Source of the DNA: Ascidia mentula
Lineage: Eukaryota; Chordata; Ascidiacea; Phlebobranchia; Ascidiidae
Length of the DNA: 64,000 nt
Assembly (NCBI GenBank): GCA_947561715.1
Contig: OX387201.1
Span: 129,001 to 193,000 of the forward strand
Direction: 5' to 3'
Part shown: positions 41,701 to 54,082 of the stretch, one piece after another
Position numbering within the stretch: position 1 is the first letter of the stretch
How the letters are laid out: each line of letters starts with the position of its first letter
The notes under the pieces: generated by a model
Databases searched by the model: none
What the model was told of the DNA's origin: nothing
Seen by the model: the letters and a program-made list of their open reading frames with translations, nothing else
Position numbers and translations under genes: made by a program

Positions 41701-44700
41701 CTCTTTACTCTTCCCAAAGGTAAGAAGCCGTTGAAAGTTATATGGATTCAGTGAAATTCAAAGGGTTCCAAACAAAATGCGTTCAAACAAATTCTTTGAA
41801 TCAACTTTAAAATCTCGGTGTGACACGTAAGTGCCACTACTACTACTGGTGGGGTCATGTTTATATAAAGGATTTATTTTGAAGTCAGACTTTCATCCAA
41901 AGTAATAAGTCCATGGTCAGATTTGCATTCCACATCTCTCACGTATTCATGATTTTGTTGCTTGCGTTTGGTGTTCAACCAAACATAGCAGAAACACTCA
42001 GTCATTCAGACAAGTTTGAAAACCCATTTTAACTTACGTTGAGTGATGATTTCCACAACCGGGGATCCCTGGCGTTCGCTCCAGAACTTCCACATAATAT
42101 TTGAAACAACAACAAACGACTCAAGTATTATTTTTACAATATTTTCTCTTGTCTTCAGATCAAGTTGAGCGAGAGGGAGTGGCAGTTAACATGGGAATAT
42201 CTAAAGATCCGATTCTGTTTCAACGTGGAGTGTTCGACATGCCCCACAGAAGTTGGGTTAATGGGAGTGTTATCGACAACCGGAATATCGACAACAGAGT
42301 CGCCTGCAAAGCCTGGCAGTACAACGGGACAAGTCTTTTCAGTCTGACCTCGACCAACGGAGATAACGAGACATTTACATGTATTGTGATGTGGCCGGAT
42401 GGAACCGACCAGTTGCGGCCATTTTCATCTCATGTTAAATGCATGCCTCCAAATGGTGAGTCAAATCCACGATTCAAATGTTTCAGTCTTGTTTCAATCT
42501 TTTGAATTGAGTCCACTCTTTTACTGTAATATTATTGATATCTAGAATTTACATCAAACCATCGTTTAAAAAACAAGCTGTATTTTTTTAAACCAAGCAC
42601 ATAAAAAACGCCAAATCTGACGTAATCTTTATATCCACTTTTTTGCAGAAACTTATGTGAGGCACCCTGGTATTCTCGGTGAGAATCCGAACGATGACAC
42701 AGTGCCACATGTCATTATCGGTGTGACAGGTGGCATTGGTGCCATTGCCATCATAGCACTCCTGGCTGTTGTCGTCAACAAATGTCGTCAGAATCTTCAG
42801 GCTTTCCTTCAAGAAACAAAGAACCTCCCCGAGCACATGGTGAGATTTCAAGGTGGAAAATATTTCAAAACCTGAGATAAAAATATTGATTGAAAACAGG
42901 AAAAAAAATGAATAAAAAATTTGGAGATTTCTTCAAACATTTCTTTCTTTTTATTTTGTGACAAAAATGTTTTTCAGCAAAACGTGATCGCGTGCAAGAA
43001 CGTTCCAGAATTCAACGATTGTTTCGAAAAAGAGAAAGTCGATTTGATTGAATATGACATCATAAAGCCACGTAAAGGTGAAGATTGCGTGATTAAAATG
43101 TTGATCAAAGCTGGTCTACGAACATATCGACTCCACACAATGAAAAATTAATTAATTTTGACCCCAAACATTTGAATCCAACTTGCTGACAATCGAAGTG
43201 TGGTTGAGTTGCGAATGTTGACACGGGATCCCTATGTACGGGTTTACCTCAAACTGGTCGGGTAAAATACCTCCTCTGCCAACAACGTGACAAACCCGGC
43301 AACACTGGAAAGGTTCTTGACACGAGAACGCGCTTAGTGACGTAACAATCCATTTCCGGTGGGATCATGGCACGTTGGGGCGTGTGTTAAGTCGGCTGTG
43401 CATTGTGACGAAACTAATGGTCTCATTCCACTTTTATGCTTTTAGTCTGCGAACCCAATTAAAAAAGACACCAACGCATTTTCGCGCTACATAACAAGTT
43501 GAACGCCTCAGGGCAAGACTGTGGTTAAAATCTTTGTTGACCTTTAAAGCACGCGGTTTGACCTTCATAGCACGTGTAATTACGAACATGTCTTCCTAGA
43601 TGTAGAGAAAGTGGTTTTATAACACCTCTGTATGCACAGATGCTTTCACAACCGATCATCCGACTTCTCAAACTCACCGCTCTCTCATCCTACAAAACTA
43701 CTGTGACGTCACTGATATATTCATGGAAGCTTCGTCGTCATCTGGACAAGGCGGTGAGTTTTCGAATATATGATTGTTACGTCATGTCGGACAATACTTA
43801 CACAAGTAGAAATATCTGCAGTATTGTGACGTAATTCTGTTCTTCTGTGTTGAGGGTAAATGATATCCCAGTATGGTAGGGTCAGAGATGACGTCACGAC
43901 ATTATGTTTCCAAACTCTAATCTACAAACATTTCGTCACCATAGCAACCAATCTTCTTTTCAGATCTTCTTGCTTCCTGCCAACTTAAACGGAACCGTCT
44001 GGATTCCTCTTGCCCGAATCTTACCTCCAGCTCATCCGGTTACGACAGCAGCGCGCGACTTAGCAGCGAAAACTCCGCCACATCCGACGTTAGTGACCTC
44101 ACGATGACGTCAATGTTCGGTGAATCGGCCGTGACGTCAGCTGCTACGATGCGAATGGAGCTTGGGGGCTCTTTGTCGCCAGATAGCGGATGTGGAAAGG
44201 AATGGAGCGATGGAAAAATTGATATCTCTCATCCGATGGGAGATGGTCGGATGAGGATGAGCGAAATCATCCGGAAGTTCCAGGATTTTGATCCGAATCA
44301 ACATTCCAACATCTTAATGAAGAAGGATGAACATTTTAAACCTGCTCCTCATCCCGCTAACACAATGGGATTTCTTACTCCTTCTGATGATTCGGAGGAT
44401 GGAGATGATCCTCCTCCTGAAGGCGGCTACCTCTGCAAACAAACTCTCACACCGATTGGAGTTGCGCAGAATGTCGCATAAAAGTTTACTCAGTGATTGT
44501 CTGCAGGACCAGGACCTGTTAAAGTGTTGTGAAAATATGAAGGAAGGATTTTAGTGGTGGATTTAAAGTTGGATGAGCGTGGGTGCGTGACCTTTCTGTT
44601 AATCAGAGTAGGTCACCTGCACACACTGTGGTCTGGGTTGGCGGCAGAAGAATCATCAGCAGAATCATTTAGATTGATTGTGAGTTAATGTGGAGGAATC

Positions 44701-46528
44701 GTCATTCATGAAACCTTCCTCAGCTAATTTACATCATTATTGGAATCATTGTCAGAAGGTTTCGGAAACGATTTCAAAATCGGTGCTTAACGTTTTGAGA
44801 AACCCCAAGGAATATATTTAGTGGAATATTTCTACCTCCGCACGTCTATTTTCATTGTACTGATTGTTGTATTTTGTACGAATGTTCGCATTTGATTCGA
44901 TCTTGTAATGAACACTTGTCCAATGCAACTTCCACTAAAATAAAATTTCATTAATATATCCATAGGAATCAATACACTACCTCCACCGTGTATTCACAAC
45001 CTTTCGAATTTGAACACAAAAAACATCCTTGGAAAACTTGTTAAAATATGGATTCCTGTTAAACCATTTTATCTTACAGGGATTGTCACGTTTGAAGACG
45101 AACCTCGGTATCAGTGATGCCGGGGTTGTGTTGTGTTTTACCACTTACCTCTTCTGAATCAGTGTGACTCAGCAGGGGCACTTTCCAGTTTCAGGTGATC
45201 ACATGCCGCCATTCGAGCGTGCAATTACCGGAAACGCGAACGTATAAAAGCAGTGCAGTCACCGCTTTGACCTTGTCGTTGTTCGGTTGCGTTTTTTCGT
45301 AAAAATGAGTTTTGCTTGTCGCTATTTCGCACAAAAACGCACCAAATTCTTTTTGCTCACAAGAACTTCTGATAAACAACCTGGTTTTGGTGGCAATAAA
45401 TGCTTTGAAAGTTTTTTCGACATCGTTGCGGTTTTGCGAGATTTCAAACGAATTGTGTGAAAACCTGACAACATTTGGTTTAAAGCAAACAGGATGTCCT
45501 CCCAGCATTCTGAGCAAAGTTGCTTCATCCAACGGTTGCCACGCGACGCACCCGGTTCTCTCCAATCCATGACGCGGTTATCCCGAATTTAACCCGTCGA
45601 TACGCCATCTAGCGGCTGTTGCAAATTCTTCCAAATATCTGCGCGGGAAAATATTTGAAATAAAACGAATTTCTTGTCGATCTTCAGTCCGAGCATCGGA
45701 TAAACGGATCCAACGAGATGATGAGTATTCTGACTCGGAGGATGAAGGAGAAGGTGGGAGGAAGAACGTGGAGTCTCATCGGAAGAAGAAGAGGAAAGTT
45801 GAGGAGCAAGCTGATGGAAAGACAGGAGGTGGGACGCAAAGTTTTTAAACTCGTTTTGGTTCCAAGCAGTTTAGCTGATGGAATCATCCCGAGGGATTTA
45901 AGTGAAGTTTATGGGTGACGTCAGTTAAAACTAATGTATGACGTCATAAAGTAAAGTAGGAACTCCCGTACAGTTGGTGACCAGTAAAGCCGCTCTTTAT
46001 GTTTGAAATCGAACTATTTCCCCATTATGACGTCACTGACGGTTTTTCAATTCAGGAGACAATAACAAAGGGGAGGAAGCGGGCAAACCGGAAACAAAAC
46101 CGGAACCGGAAGTGAAACCAAAGGCAGAGGAGGAGATGGAAACACAGGAGGTAAAATATGTAAATCTCAACAGCAGGTGGCGGTATAAACACACGTATAA
46201 GAATAATTCGCGTTCCACAAACCTCAAACATCGTCATTTCATGATTTGTGGTAACACACATACGGGGGAGGTATCCTGTTACTCGTTGTATTGTCATAAT
46301 GCAACAAATTGTTCGCAGACAAACGAAGCAAAGGCCAACAATGAATCAAAGGAAGAAAATTCAACAAATCAAGAAAACTCTGCTAGTGACGAAACAATCA
46401 AACCGGAAGTTACGACAACGTCCGAAGAAACTTCAGCAACTCCAGGAAGTGACGTACAACCTGCTGCTGCGAAGGACGATGGTGATGACGTCAAACCATC
46501 GAATGATGACGAAAAAATGGAGCAATGA
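26709..46528 (+). CDS. HDAC1: Class I histone deacetylase (HDAC1/2 orthologue), split by a 15.1-kb intron
   Basis: This is a nuclear zinc-dependent enzyme that removes acetyl groups from histone lysines, typically in Sin3, NuRD and CoREST complexes. Exons: 26709-26760, 27022-27134, 27432-27549, 27728-27802, 27933-28071, 28568-28709, 29172-29276, 29385-29481, 29677-29817, 29905-29951, 30152-30272, 30471-30542, 45688-45828, 46056-46150, 46319-46528. All phases agree and the product is 555 residues. Landmarks are [63 protein letters not shown] (zinc and catalytic residues), [19 protein letters not shown] and [17 protein letters not shown]. The join at 30542/45688 reads DPDKRTS-IRASDKRI, matching the vertebrate DPDKRISICSSDKRI. 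It is followed by a [11 protein letters not shown] acidic segment and a K/E-rich tail, so the distant exons belong to this gene. Two receptor-like genes lie inside intron 12. HDAC1 and HDAC2 cannot be told apart; a single ancestral gene is expected in tunicates. Confidence 0.95.
28759..28806. repeat. Short tandem repeat, 13-bp unit
   Basis: The unit (C)ATGTGATGGATT repeats about 3.5 times in the HDAC intron that follows the exon ending at 28709. It is a minor feature of no evident function. Confidence 0.7.
30543..33698 (+). other. First part of HDAC intron 12, no gene recognised
   Basis: This A+T-rich stretch contains only short open frames with biased, intron-like composition. It precedes the first nested gene and contains the inverted repeat at 31971-32093. 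If the exon 12 donor is not used, the HDAC frame runs on about 30 codons to a TAG at 30629-30631. Confidence 0.55.
31971..32093. repeat. Inverted repeat, 20-bp perfect arms, in HDAC intron 12
   Basis: AAGACTGACTTTTGTATTGT at 31971-31990 is the exact reverse complement of 32074-32093, with an 83-base loop. It could be a small hairpin in the pre-mRNA or the remains of a foldback element. Confidence 0.75.
33699..35556 (+). CDS. Single-pass type I receptor-like protein with two cytoplasmic NPGY motifs (receptor A)
   Basis: Four exons with consistent phases: 33699-34227, 34304-34427, 34665-34836, 34972-35556, giving 469 residues. The N-terminus [18 protein letters not shown] looks like a signal peptide, followed by a Ser/Thr-rich stretch, then an ectodomain of about 180 residues with many cysteines and N-glycosylation sequons (NLS, NES, NFT). 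A transmembrane segment ([21 protein letters not shown]) is followed by basic residues. The cytoplasmic tail of about 230 residues is acidic, then Ser/Pro-rich, and carries [10 protein letters not shown] near its middle and DNPGYV at the very C-terminus. NPxY motifs elsewhere bind PTB domains or drive endocytosis. I did not recognise the family. Exon-phase layout resembles the two other receptor-like genes nearby. The gene lies wholly inside HDAC intron 12, on the same strand. Confidence 0.75.
36603..36608 (+). promoter_or_regulatory. Candidate polyadenylation signal for receptor A
   Basis: AATAAA lies about 1 kb after the receptor A stop codon. It is the candidate I noticed; an upstream variant signal may be used instead. 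Confidence 0.3.
37884..37957. repeat. GT-rich microsatellite
   Basis: Runs of GT interspersed with TTTTTGTGCGA form a two-part (GT)n repeat. The second run is about 26 bases of uninterrupted GT. It is likely to vary in length between individuals. Confidence 0.85.
39403..44481 (+). CDS. Single-pass receptor-like protein, cytokine-receptor-like ectodomain (receptor B)
   Basis: Nine exons, all phases matching: 39403-39559, 40794-40950, 41256-41407, 41474-41719, 42159-42455, 42649-42839, 42978-43077, 43640-43753, 43964-44481, giving 643 residues. Exon 1 encodes a signal peptide ([17 protein letters not shown]). Exon 2 has a beta-sandwich look ([10 protein letters not shown]...DLEITLYAW) that recalls the first domain of class I cytokine receptors. 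Exons 3-5 are Cys-rich and glycosylated, with the pairs [15 protein letters not shown] and FTCIVMW. Exon 6 holds the transmembrane helix ([22 protein letters not shown]). The tail of about 270 residues is Ser-rich, then acidic ([20 protein letters not shown]). No WSXWS motif or kinase domain is visible. The gene lies entirely within HDAC intron 12, on the same strand. The receptor family is an inference from architecture; the gene structure is well supported. Confidence 0.78.
41161..41209. repeat. Tandem repeat, 20-bp unit about 2.5 times
   Basis: CCTGTCACATGTCACAACCA is repeated in the intron before receptor B exon 3. The unit is built on the palindrome-like TCACATGTCAC. Confidence 0.8.
44482..45687 (+). 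other. 3' flank of receptor B and last part of HDAC intron 12
   Basis: A likely AATAAA for receptor B lies at 44938-44943. Between 45191 and 45572 there are overlapping open frames on both strands, the longest 124 codons on the minus strand, but no splice, domain or start context supports them. Confidence 0.5.
44938..44943 (+). promoter_or_regulatory. Likely polyadenylation signal of receptor B
   Basis: AATAAA lies about 460 bases after the receptor B stop codon and about 740 bases before HDAC exon 13. Its use would end the nested transcript inside the HDAC intron. Confidence 0.45.
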
Positions 46529-46681
46529 ATTCTAGAACATCGACATTTTTTACAAACTGATCCCTGCCATCTGTTTCGTCACAATCGAACAATTGTGGCG
46601 TCACGTTCATCTCTCCTAGGCACATATTCCTTTGTTAAATATGATGTTTGTGTATAAATGTGGCGAGATTAAACTGGAGAG

Positions 46682-46687
46682 AATAAA
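46682..46687 (+). promoter_or_regulatory. Likely polyadenylation signal of the HDAC gene
   Basis: AATAAA lies about 155 bases after the HDAC stop codon at 46526-46528, and just before the 3' end of the convergent gene at 46753. Confidence 0.6.
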
Positions 46688-46752
46688 ACAGACGTCTTGT
46701 ATCCAGGTTTCCCGTCCACAGTAATTGTTGAGTCATTCCAGAATTATCCACT

Positions 46753-48892
46753 TTAACAATTTAATCTTATGGGACATTCCCCGGGTGGTGGATTCCCGAT
46801 CCCACTGTCCGTTTGGCTGTCAGGAGCGACCTTTAAATCGCGTTGCTTGGCAACGCCTTTTCCGGCAAAAAGAGTTTGGAAAATCTGAATCGCATCCTCC
46901 CTCTGCTCATCCGATATTGTCACTGAATCCAACAACGTTCGTGGATTAGGGAATGTACCCACATCAGTGGTGACGTTTCGAGGGTCGGGTGATGATTCAG
47001 CAACTCTGACGTCATCTCTTGGGGAATTCGCTTGGCGCGTGGTTGTTTTGTCGTCATATGTGGATATGTTAAATTGTAGATCTTTCCGCATGGTGGGGCT
47101 AGGGCGGGTTGGACTCGTTTCTTTTTCGAAACCTGTAGGAAGGAAAAGTTAGTTCATGGGTTGTGGGTTCGAATCCCACCAGAGCATGTTTCTTTTCCCC
47201 TTAATGAGGGGAAACACCCACGTGATGAAACGTCTTCTCTATCTTCGAAATTTTCGATAAAAGTAGATTCCCATGTTCCTTCACTCAGCAACTTGTCCTT
47301 TTGAAAAACATTATGACGTAACAATCCGTCCTGTCATGCAACAATACGACCTCACCAAGTGTTTGTAAAGTTCCTTGTCGCGTTGCAACATTTTTCTTGC
47401 TGTCTTTCTCATACGGTTCACTGCAACCATTGTTGCTATGGTTACGACAGACCCACCAATCAAGGAGTAGAATAGAAACTGCCAGAGAGTGTGTGGGGAA
47501 TCACCGCTTCCAGCATCGCCTGGAACAACCCAGTGTTGAAACCAGTCATTGTTCAACAACATACATTAATGCACATCTCACACAGGGGTTGGAAACTGAT
47601 TTGCACTCTGTACAGAATCTTTACTTACCCTGTCTCATACCTTTGTCTTTTCCACAGTAAGCGTGAATTCGCTGATCAGTCGCACCCCACAAAGCCACAC
47701 AAGCAGTTTCGTTAAGGGGTTTTCCCCACTTATAGGTCAGCCTTTGACAGGACGTGTGGACACTAGATGTCGCATAATTTGGAAGGAGGAGTTTTTGGAG
47801 AGGAAAACCGAAAACTTTGGAGAGGAAATTAGTTTCCTTGTTGTCTGAAAACTTCATCTTATCTGCGAAGAATCCGACACAAAGTACGCTGAAGCGATTT
47901 ATGTCACATTGGCAATTCATAGATGGAAACAAATATGTAAAATTATTGGTTTGTCATCGGGCTTTTCACCTTTGTGGGGTGAAAAAATGCAAAGCTCAGC
48001 ACTTTTCTGCATCCAAATTCTTTTTGGAAGGATTCGGTTCCGATCACGAGGAAAGCGTGTCATTTCCCCCGAGTTTTTGTTGATTCTGACACAAAATATT
48101 TCTTTCTTCGTTCGTGATGTTGGACAAATATATGTAAAGTTGTTAGTCGCCTGTTTGGTGGAATATTTGCCTGGAAAAAAAATTATTGAAGTTTTTTTTT
48201 TATTTTATTCCGAAAACTTGTTTATTTTTGTCTCAAGACGTCATCCACGTAAAATCAACTTAACAAAAAACGTCATCACAAAGTTCTCACGACCAATTCC
48301 TCCACTCACATCCATCAACTCCCACCAACTGCTCCTTGTTTATCCCAATCCTCCCATCAATGTTGATTCCCCACCAGATGGCGATGTTCTTGCATCCGAT
48401 GATCATCCCACATCTTCCTCTTGTCAACGGGATCCCGCAGCATCCGTGGATCCCCCTCCACATTCCTCCCCTTCAACAACAAAGTTGATTCACCTGAATG
48501 TTTAGAACAACCCCCCAACCCCAACCTTCTCTGATTGGTTGAAACGTGTTCGTAGAAAGTAAGAGTTGCATTGTGGTCGCCATGGTAACTCCATGTGCAA
48601 TTCAGCGTTGTGATGTCACACTTGACGTCACTTACTATACTCTTTGAATCACGTTGCGTCATATTGCCAATGGCAACTAAATTAAAATTAAAAATGTGTT
48701 TGGTTTTTCCATTTCCGATTGACACACAATGAATTGATTACCTGAATTGTTCGATATTCCACAGTGACGACATAATGAGATACAGGTGCTGCATCCTGTT
48801 GTGACGTCATTGTGCTTACAATTGCTCGCTATTATTATTATCGACGACGCAAAGTTCGAAAGAAGGTAGACAAGGAACAGCGGGAGGTGCAT
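46753..48892 (-). CDS. Single-pass receptor-like protein, cytokine-receptor-like ectodomain (receptor C)
   Basis: Six exons with matching phases: 48892-48742, 48676-48526, 47888-47629, 47519-47356, 47297-47222, 47132-46753, giving 393 residues. Exon 1 encodes a signal peptide (LPLFLVYLLSNFASSIIIIAS) and a run of cysteines. Exon 2 has CDITTLNCTWSYHGD...TLTFYEH, which resembles both the first domain of class I cytokine receptors and exon 2 of receptor B (FSWSYNN...ITLYAW). Exon 3 is another glycosylated Cys-containing module. Exon 4 holds the transmembrane helix (FLFYSLIGGSVVTIATMVAV) followed by basic residues. The tail of about 170 residues is hydrophilic and includes the acidic TISDEQREDAIQIFQTLF. 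It faces the HDAC gene tail to tail, with stops 225 bp apart. Ligand and signalling partners cannot be read from the sequence. Confidence 0.75.
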
Positions 48893-50024
48893 TGTATCCA
48901 GTCGTCCTGCTCAAATACCAGTAATAATTCAGTGAGGAACCTCTTGACCAACTTTGTATTTTGAAGCTCTCTAATCCAACTCAACCCAATCAAAATATTA
49001 CACGAGAATAACTTCACTGTCACTGACGACTTAAAACCCGATTGTGGGGGCCAAACACATTTCATACACTTTAGTCATAATGACACTGTGACGTCACATA
49101 AAGGTTGTGCGTATTTCGCCTGATGTATTAAAGTTGGGGCGATTGATTGATTATCGAACTTCCGCAAGGTAATGTTTATGGGGGAAGCTTGATAACTTGC
49201 AGGTGCATTGCAATTATGATTGAGGGGGGACAAAACTCCTGCGTTCAAAACTGCACAAGATCCAGAACCAATTATTCCTTCATCGTAACCGAAGTTGTGT
49301 GCGATCAACTTATCCTGGTTTAGCCGGGATTTAAACATCATCTGTGGAACCAGCAAAGATTAAATTCCGTCTAATTTATTTTCATTCGGCAGAAAATTAC
49401 AATTTTTTACCCAAAATTCGAACAAAACCACGAGAAAATTTAGGGAGAAAATGACATTCGGGATATATTGTGCACTTTATGACGTAACAGTTACTAATAA
49501 AAGGCACAGGATATTGAGGCCTCGTTAAAGAACACATGCTGTAGATAATGAGACCATCTTTCGAACTGAAAGCATTCTATTCTAAATTTTTCCTCGCCAA
49601 CAGTTGCCGCTTAATAAACAGGGGAATTCCCGACAGTTAAAATATTTTTGTTGGCTTAAAAAAATTATGATTTTAAATCGATTTAACGTGAGAATTTATA
49701 CACGGATAAAATCATCAGATATATCAGTGAGAGCAAGGCTAGTTCAGATCTATTTGGCAAAGCATAAAATAAACATCAAAGTTATGACGTAATCCTCTAT
49801 GACGCAAAAATAGCCACGAGAAATAAAACATCGGGTGTACGGTCACGTGAGTCACTGGAGGATGGTGATTGGCTGAGAAAGTTCATGCCTAAGGAACCCA
49901 CTTGTCGATGATTGCTCGTACGTCATCGAGTTCCTATTATGACGTTTCAGTAGATTTTATGTTTCTATAAACTGCTGGTGATTTTCACATTTGGTAATGA
50001 ACAAAACTTTATAAAACATCAAAG
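48893..50024. other. Intergenic region upstream of receptor C
   Basis: Apart from the possible lectin-like exon at 49075-49343 I see nothing recognisable. The region probably includes the receptor C promoter and the 3' UTR of the thioesterase gene. Confidence 0.4.
49075..49343 (-). other. Possible isolated C-type-lectin-like exon or relic
   Basis: After an acceptor-like sequence (ggttccacag) a minus-strand frame of about 90 codons runs to a stop. It contains GSGSCAVLNAGVLSPLNHNC, reminiscent of the C-terminal half of C-type lectin domains (cysteine, hydrophobic pair, WND-like loop, cysteine). The usual WND is missing. No other exons of such a gene were found nearby. It may be chance. Confidence 0.22.
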
Positions 50025-51819
<1,795 letters not shown>

Positions 51820-52187
51820 TTTATTATCTTTGATCTTATTTGGGGTTTTCAGAATGTTCTTCCCTCGATATCTAAACAGTTATGATAAGAGGATTTATGT
51901 TCAAAAAAATTCAGTAAAATACACAGACTCACCCTTGAAAATAAGCATAAACTGCAATCAAAGCAACTGATGCAACAACAATTAGGGATCTGGACAGATT
52001 TTTATGTTTACAATCTGAAGTCATGCATAGTTTGCCTGCAAAAAATAGATAAATGCCATCAAGTTTTGTGGATAAATTATCACCAAAAAGTTTTAGTTCA
52101 AATGCTAAAAAATGGAAAACACATAAACAAAGGAAAATGTAATTGTTTCTCAAACAGATTTGATTTAAGCAAGCTAAGCACTGTATA

Positions 52188-53033
52188 TTATTTAATAAAT
52201 CTGTAATACCACATGATGGAAGTGGCCACAGCCAAACCATACCAAGTGACAATGTACGACAAATGTTCATCGCGCAAATTAACCCTCGTTTGTCCTCCCA
52301 CTGGTGACCCAGGGGGTAAAGTTTTATCGAAAACTGCATCGACCAATATTGGACTGGCTCCAGTCAACTTCGCCATTTCATCTAAATCTTTGTAAAGCCA
52401 ACGACCAGACTGCGGCATATTTCTTGGTGACAGTGGAGGTCGTTTTTCATTACGACGTAATAATCCCACAATTGTTACTGTTCCAATAACTTGCCCCTGC
52501 ATTCTGGTCTGGGGTTTTTTATGTGCTTGTGGAATGTAACCTCTATTCACAAGTATTGTGACATCAGAGTTTTCTACATGAAACGGTGTGATAACTTGTG
52601 CCCCGACATCCTTAGATCCAACAGACATGAGCGAGCCACTGTCTATCGAAGATCCAGATTTCACCAAACTTCGAGGCCCGACAAGAATCTCTTTACTGTG
52701 GTCAAAAGTTCCAGTTACTTGCAGAGGATAATATTCTAAATCATGAAGTTCATTCAAATTAGTGGGCAGAGGTCTGGGAGGGCTGTTGGTTCGTTCCTCT
52801 AGCTGCCTTATTAAACCTAATTTCCATTTCTTTCTATAAACTTGCCAAGTCCCAAGACTAAGACTACCTATCGGAAAAATGAGAAGGAACCATTTTCCAA
52901 ATGTTGAATCATCTCCTTTCCGTGAATTATGTCGTAGGAACCTTTTCGTTGCAACATAATTCCAACTGGTTGAATTCAAAAGAAGTCCCTTCCTTTGTAT
53001 TTGACATGCAATGTTCTTGGGGAACCTTAACAT
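52188..53033 (-). CDS. SURF1: SURF1, cytochrome c oxidase assembly factor, single exon
   Basis: An uninterrupted frame encodes 281 residues, close to the usual 300. SURF1 is an inner mitochondrial membrane protein needed for complex IV assembly. The N-terminus is basic and fits a mitochondrial presequence. TM1 carries GSLSLGTWQVYRKKWKL, the classic SURF1 opening. Family blocks PLPTNLNELHDLEYYPLQV, ILVGPRSL, VITPFHVENSDVTILVNRGY and GRWLYKDLDEMAKLTG follow. The C-terminal block DEHLSYIVTWYGLAVATS marks TM2. The start ATG at 53033 is the first in frame and precedes the presequence. No intron is needed, although neighbouring genes have many. Confidence 0.94.
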   Translation of the reverse strand: MLRFPKNIACQIQRKGLLLNSTSWNYVATKRFLRHNSRKGDDSTFGKWFLLIFPIGSLSLGTWQVYRKKWKLGLIRQLEERTNSPPRPLPTNLNELHDLEYYPLQVTGTFDHSKEILVGPRSLVKSGSSIDSGSLMSVGSKDVGAQVITPFHVENSDVTILVNRGYIPQAHKKPQTRMQGQVIGTVTIVGLLRRNEKRPPLSPRNMPQSGRWLYKDLDEMAKLTGASPILVDAVFDKTLPPGSPVGGQTRVNLRDEHLSYIVTWYGLAVATSIMWYYRFIK

Positions 53034-54082
53034 TTTAATATCTATTCGTTAAACAACCTACGCTCTTTCAACATGGGGAGGGAAAAAAGCAGTTTATCAA
53101 ATGAAACTCACAAAAAAACATTACTTTAGAACTTTATCAGGAATTGTAATTAACAATTAAACAATTACGATCTATGTGTAATTCCACCCATGACTGAACC
53201 GAAACAAATTTCCTACCAGGCCCGCGTGCACGATTTTAGCATCAACAATTGCATTTGTTACCTCACCATTAACTGGGGCCTATGGCCATTCGTGCGTGAA
53301 GCTTTCATTTCTGGTTCCTGATTTCCATTGAAAAGACCAGTCATGCGTGTAAATTTGAAGGTCTACAAAACGTAAATTCTCACGAATTTGCAACGACAAT
53401 TTACTTAAACCTCACGCGTTTCCTTAAATGTCTTATTTCATACATTTACTCAGACTGCTTACAATGTACGCAAATATAATATAAGATGTTATCCGCAAGG
53501 GTGGTTTAGTCGATAGATTTTCTACTGGTTTGGCCCAACTTCCCGTTGAAGAAAGACTAAAAAAAACTTTTAATCTAGAAATTTGTTGTGATTCACTGAA
53601 CGCAAATATTAGTATTGTTGATAAAGTCATGTTTTAACGCAATGTGATTAGACGATATTATGTTTTAACTGCACTTTGCTAAAGTTTACCACAAAATTTA
53701 GGGACTTACCCTCATGCAGTTGGCGTATGTGGTTACGCTTCAATAAAGTTTTGAAATTTGGTTTTTGAGAAGAGTAATTTGTTTTGCGTGACTTTGCAAT
53801 GGAAGGGTGCTGGAAACCCTGTTAAATTTATGAAGTGCAGATAAATAAAGATGTTACTAAGTTGTTTTGTGCCCGACGTTTAGTATTGACTTTGTTGACA
53901 GCTTGTTGTAAAGCTCGGATGATTTTCTTAATTCTTGTCTCGTTGCCAATTGTAATTTTTGCTTTATTACATCTAGAATGTCATGCAAAAAAACTGAACA
54001 CTTATTCTGTTAGGAATTGTTTGTCAAATGATTAGGAATTTGTAATTGTTGAATTGCAAATTTGCAGGACCTTTAATGACTT
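53034..54082. promoter_or_regulatory. Intergenic region between divergent SURF1 and coiled-coil genes
   Basis: The two genes start back to back about 1 kb apart. No coding sequence was recognised. Shared regulation is possible but not shown by any motif I can name. Confidence 0.4.

Noticed and set aside
45191..45572. 124-codon minus-strand frame overlapping an 86-codon plus-strand frame just before HDAC exon 13
   Set aside because: No domain, splice or start context. Three open frames in one place argue for composition, not coding.
47164..47178. tRNA gene at the B-box-like motif
   Set aside because: No A box, acceptor stem or anticodon arm could be placed upstream.
53433..53630. Small minus-strand frame upstream of SURF1
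   Set aside because: Only 65 codons, low complexity and no similarity seen. It lies in the divergent promoter region.
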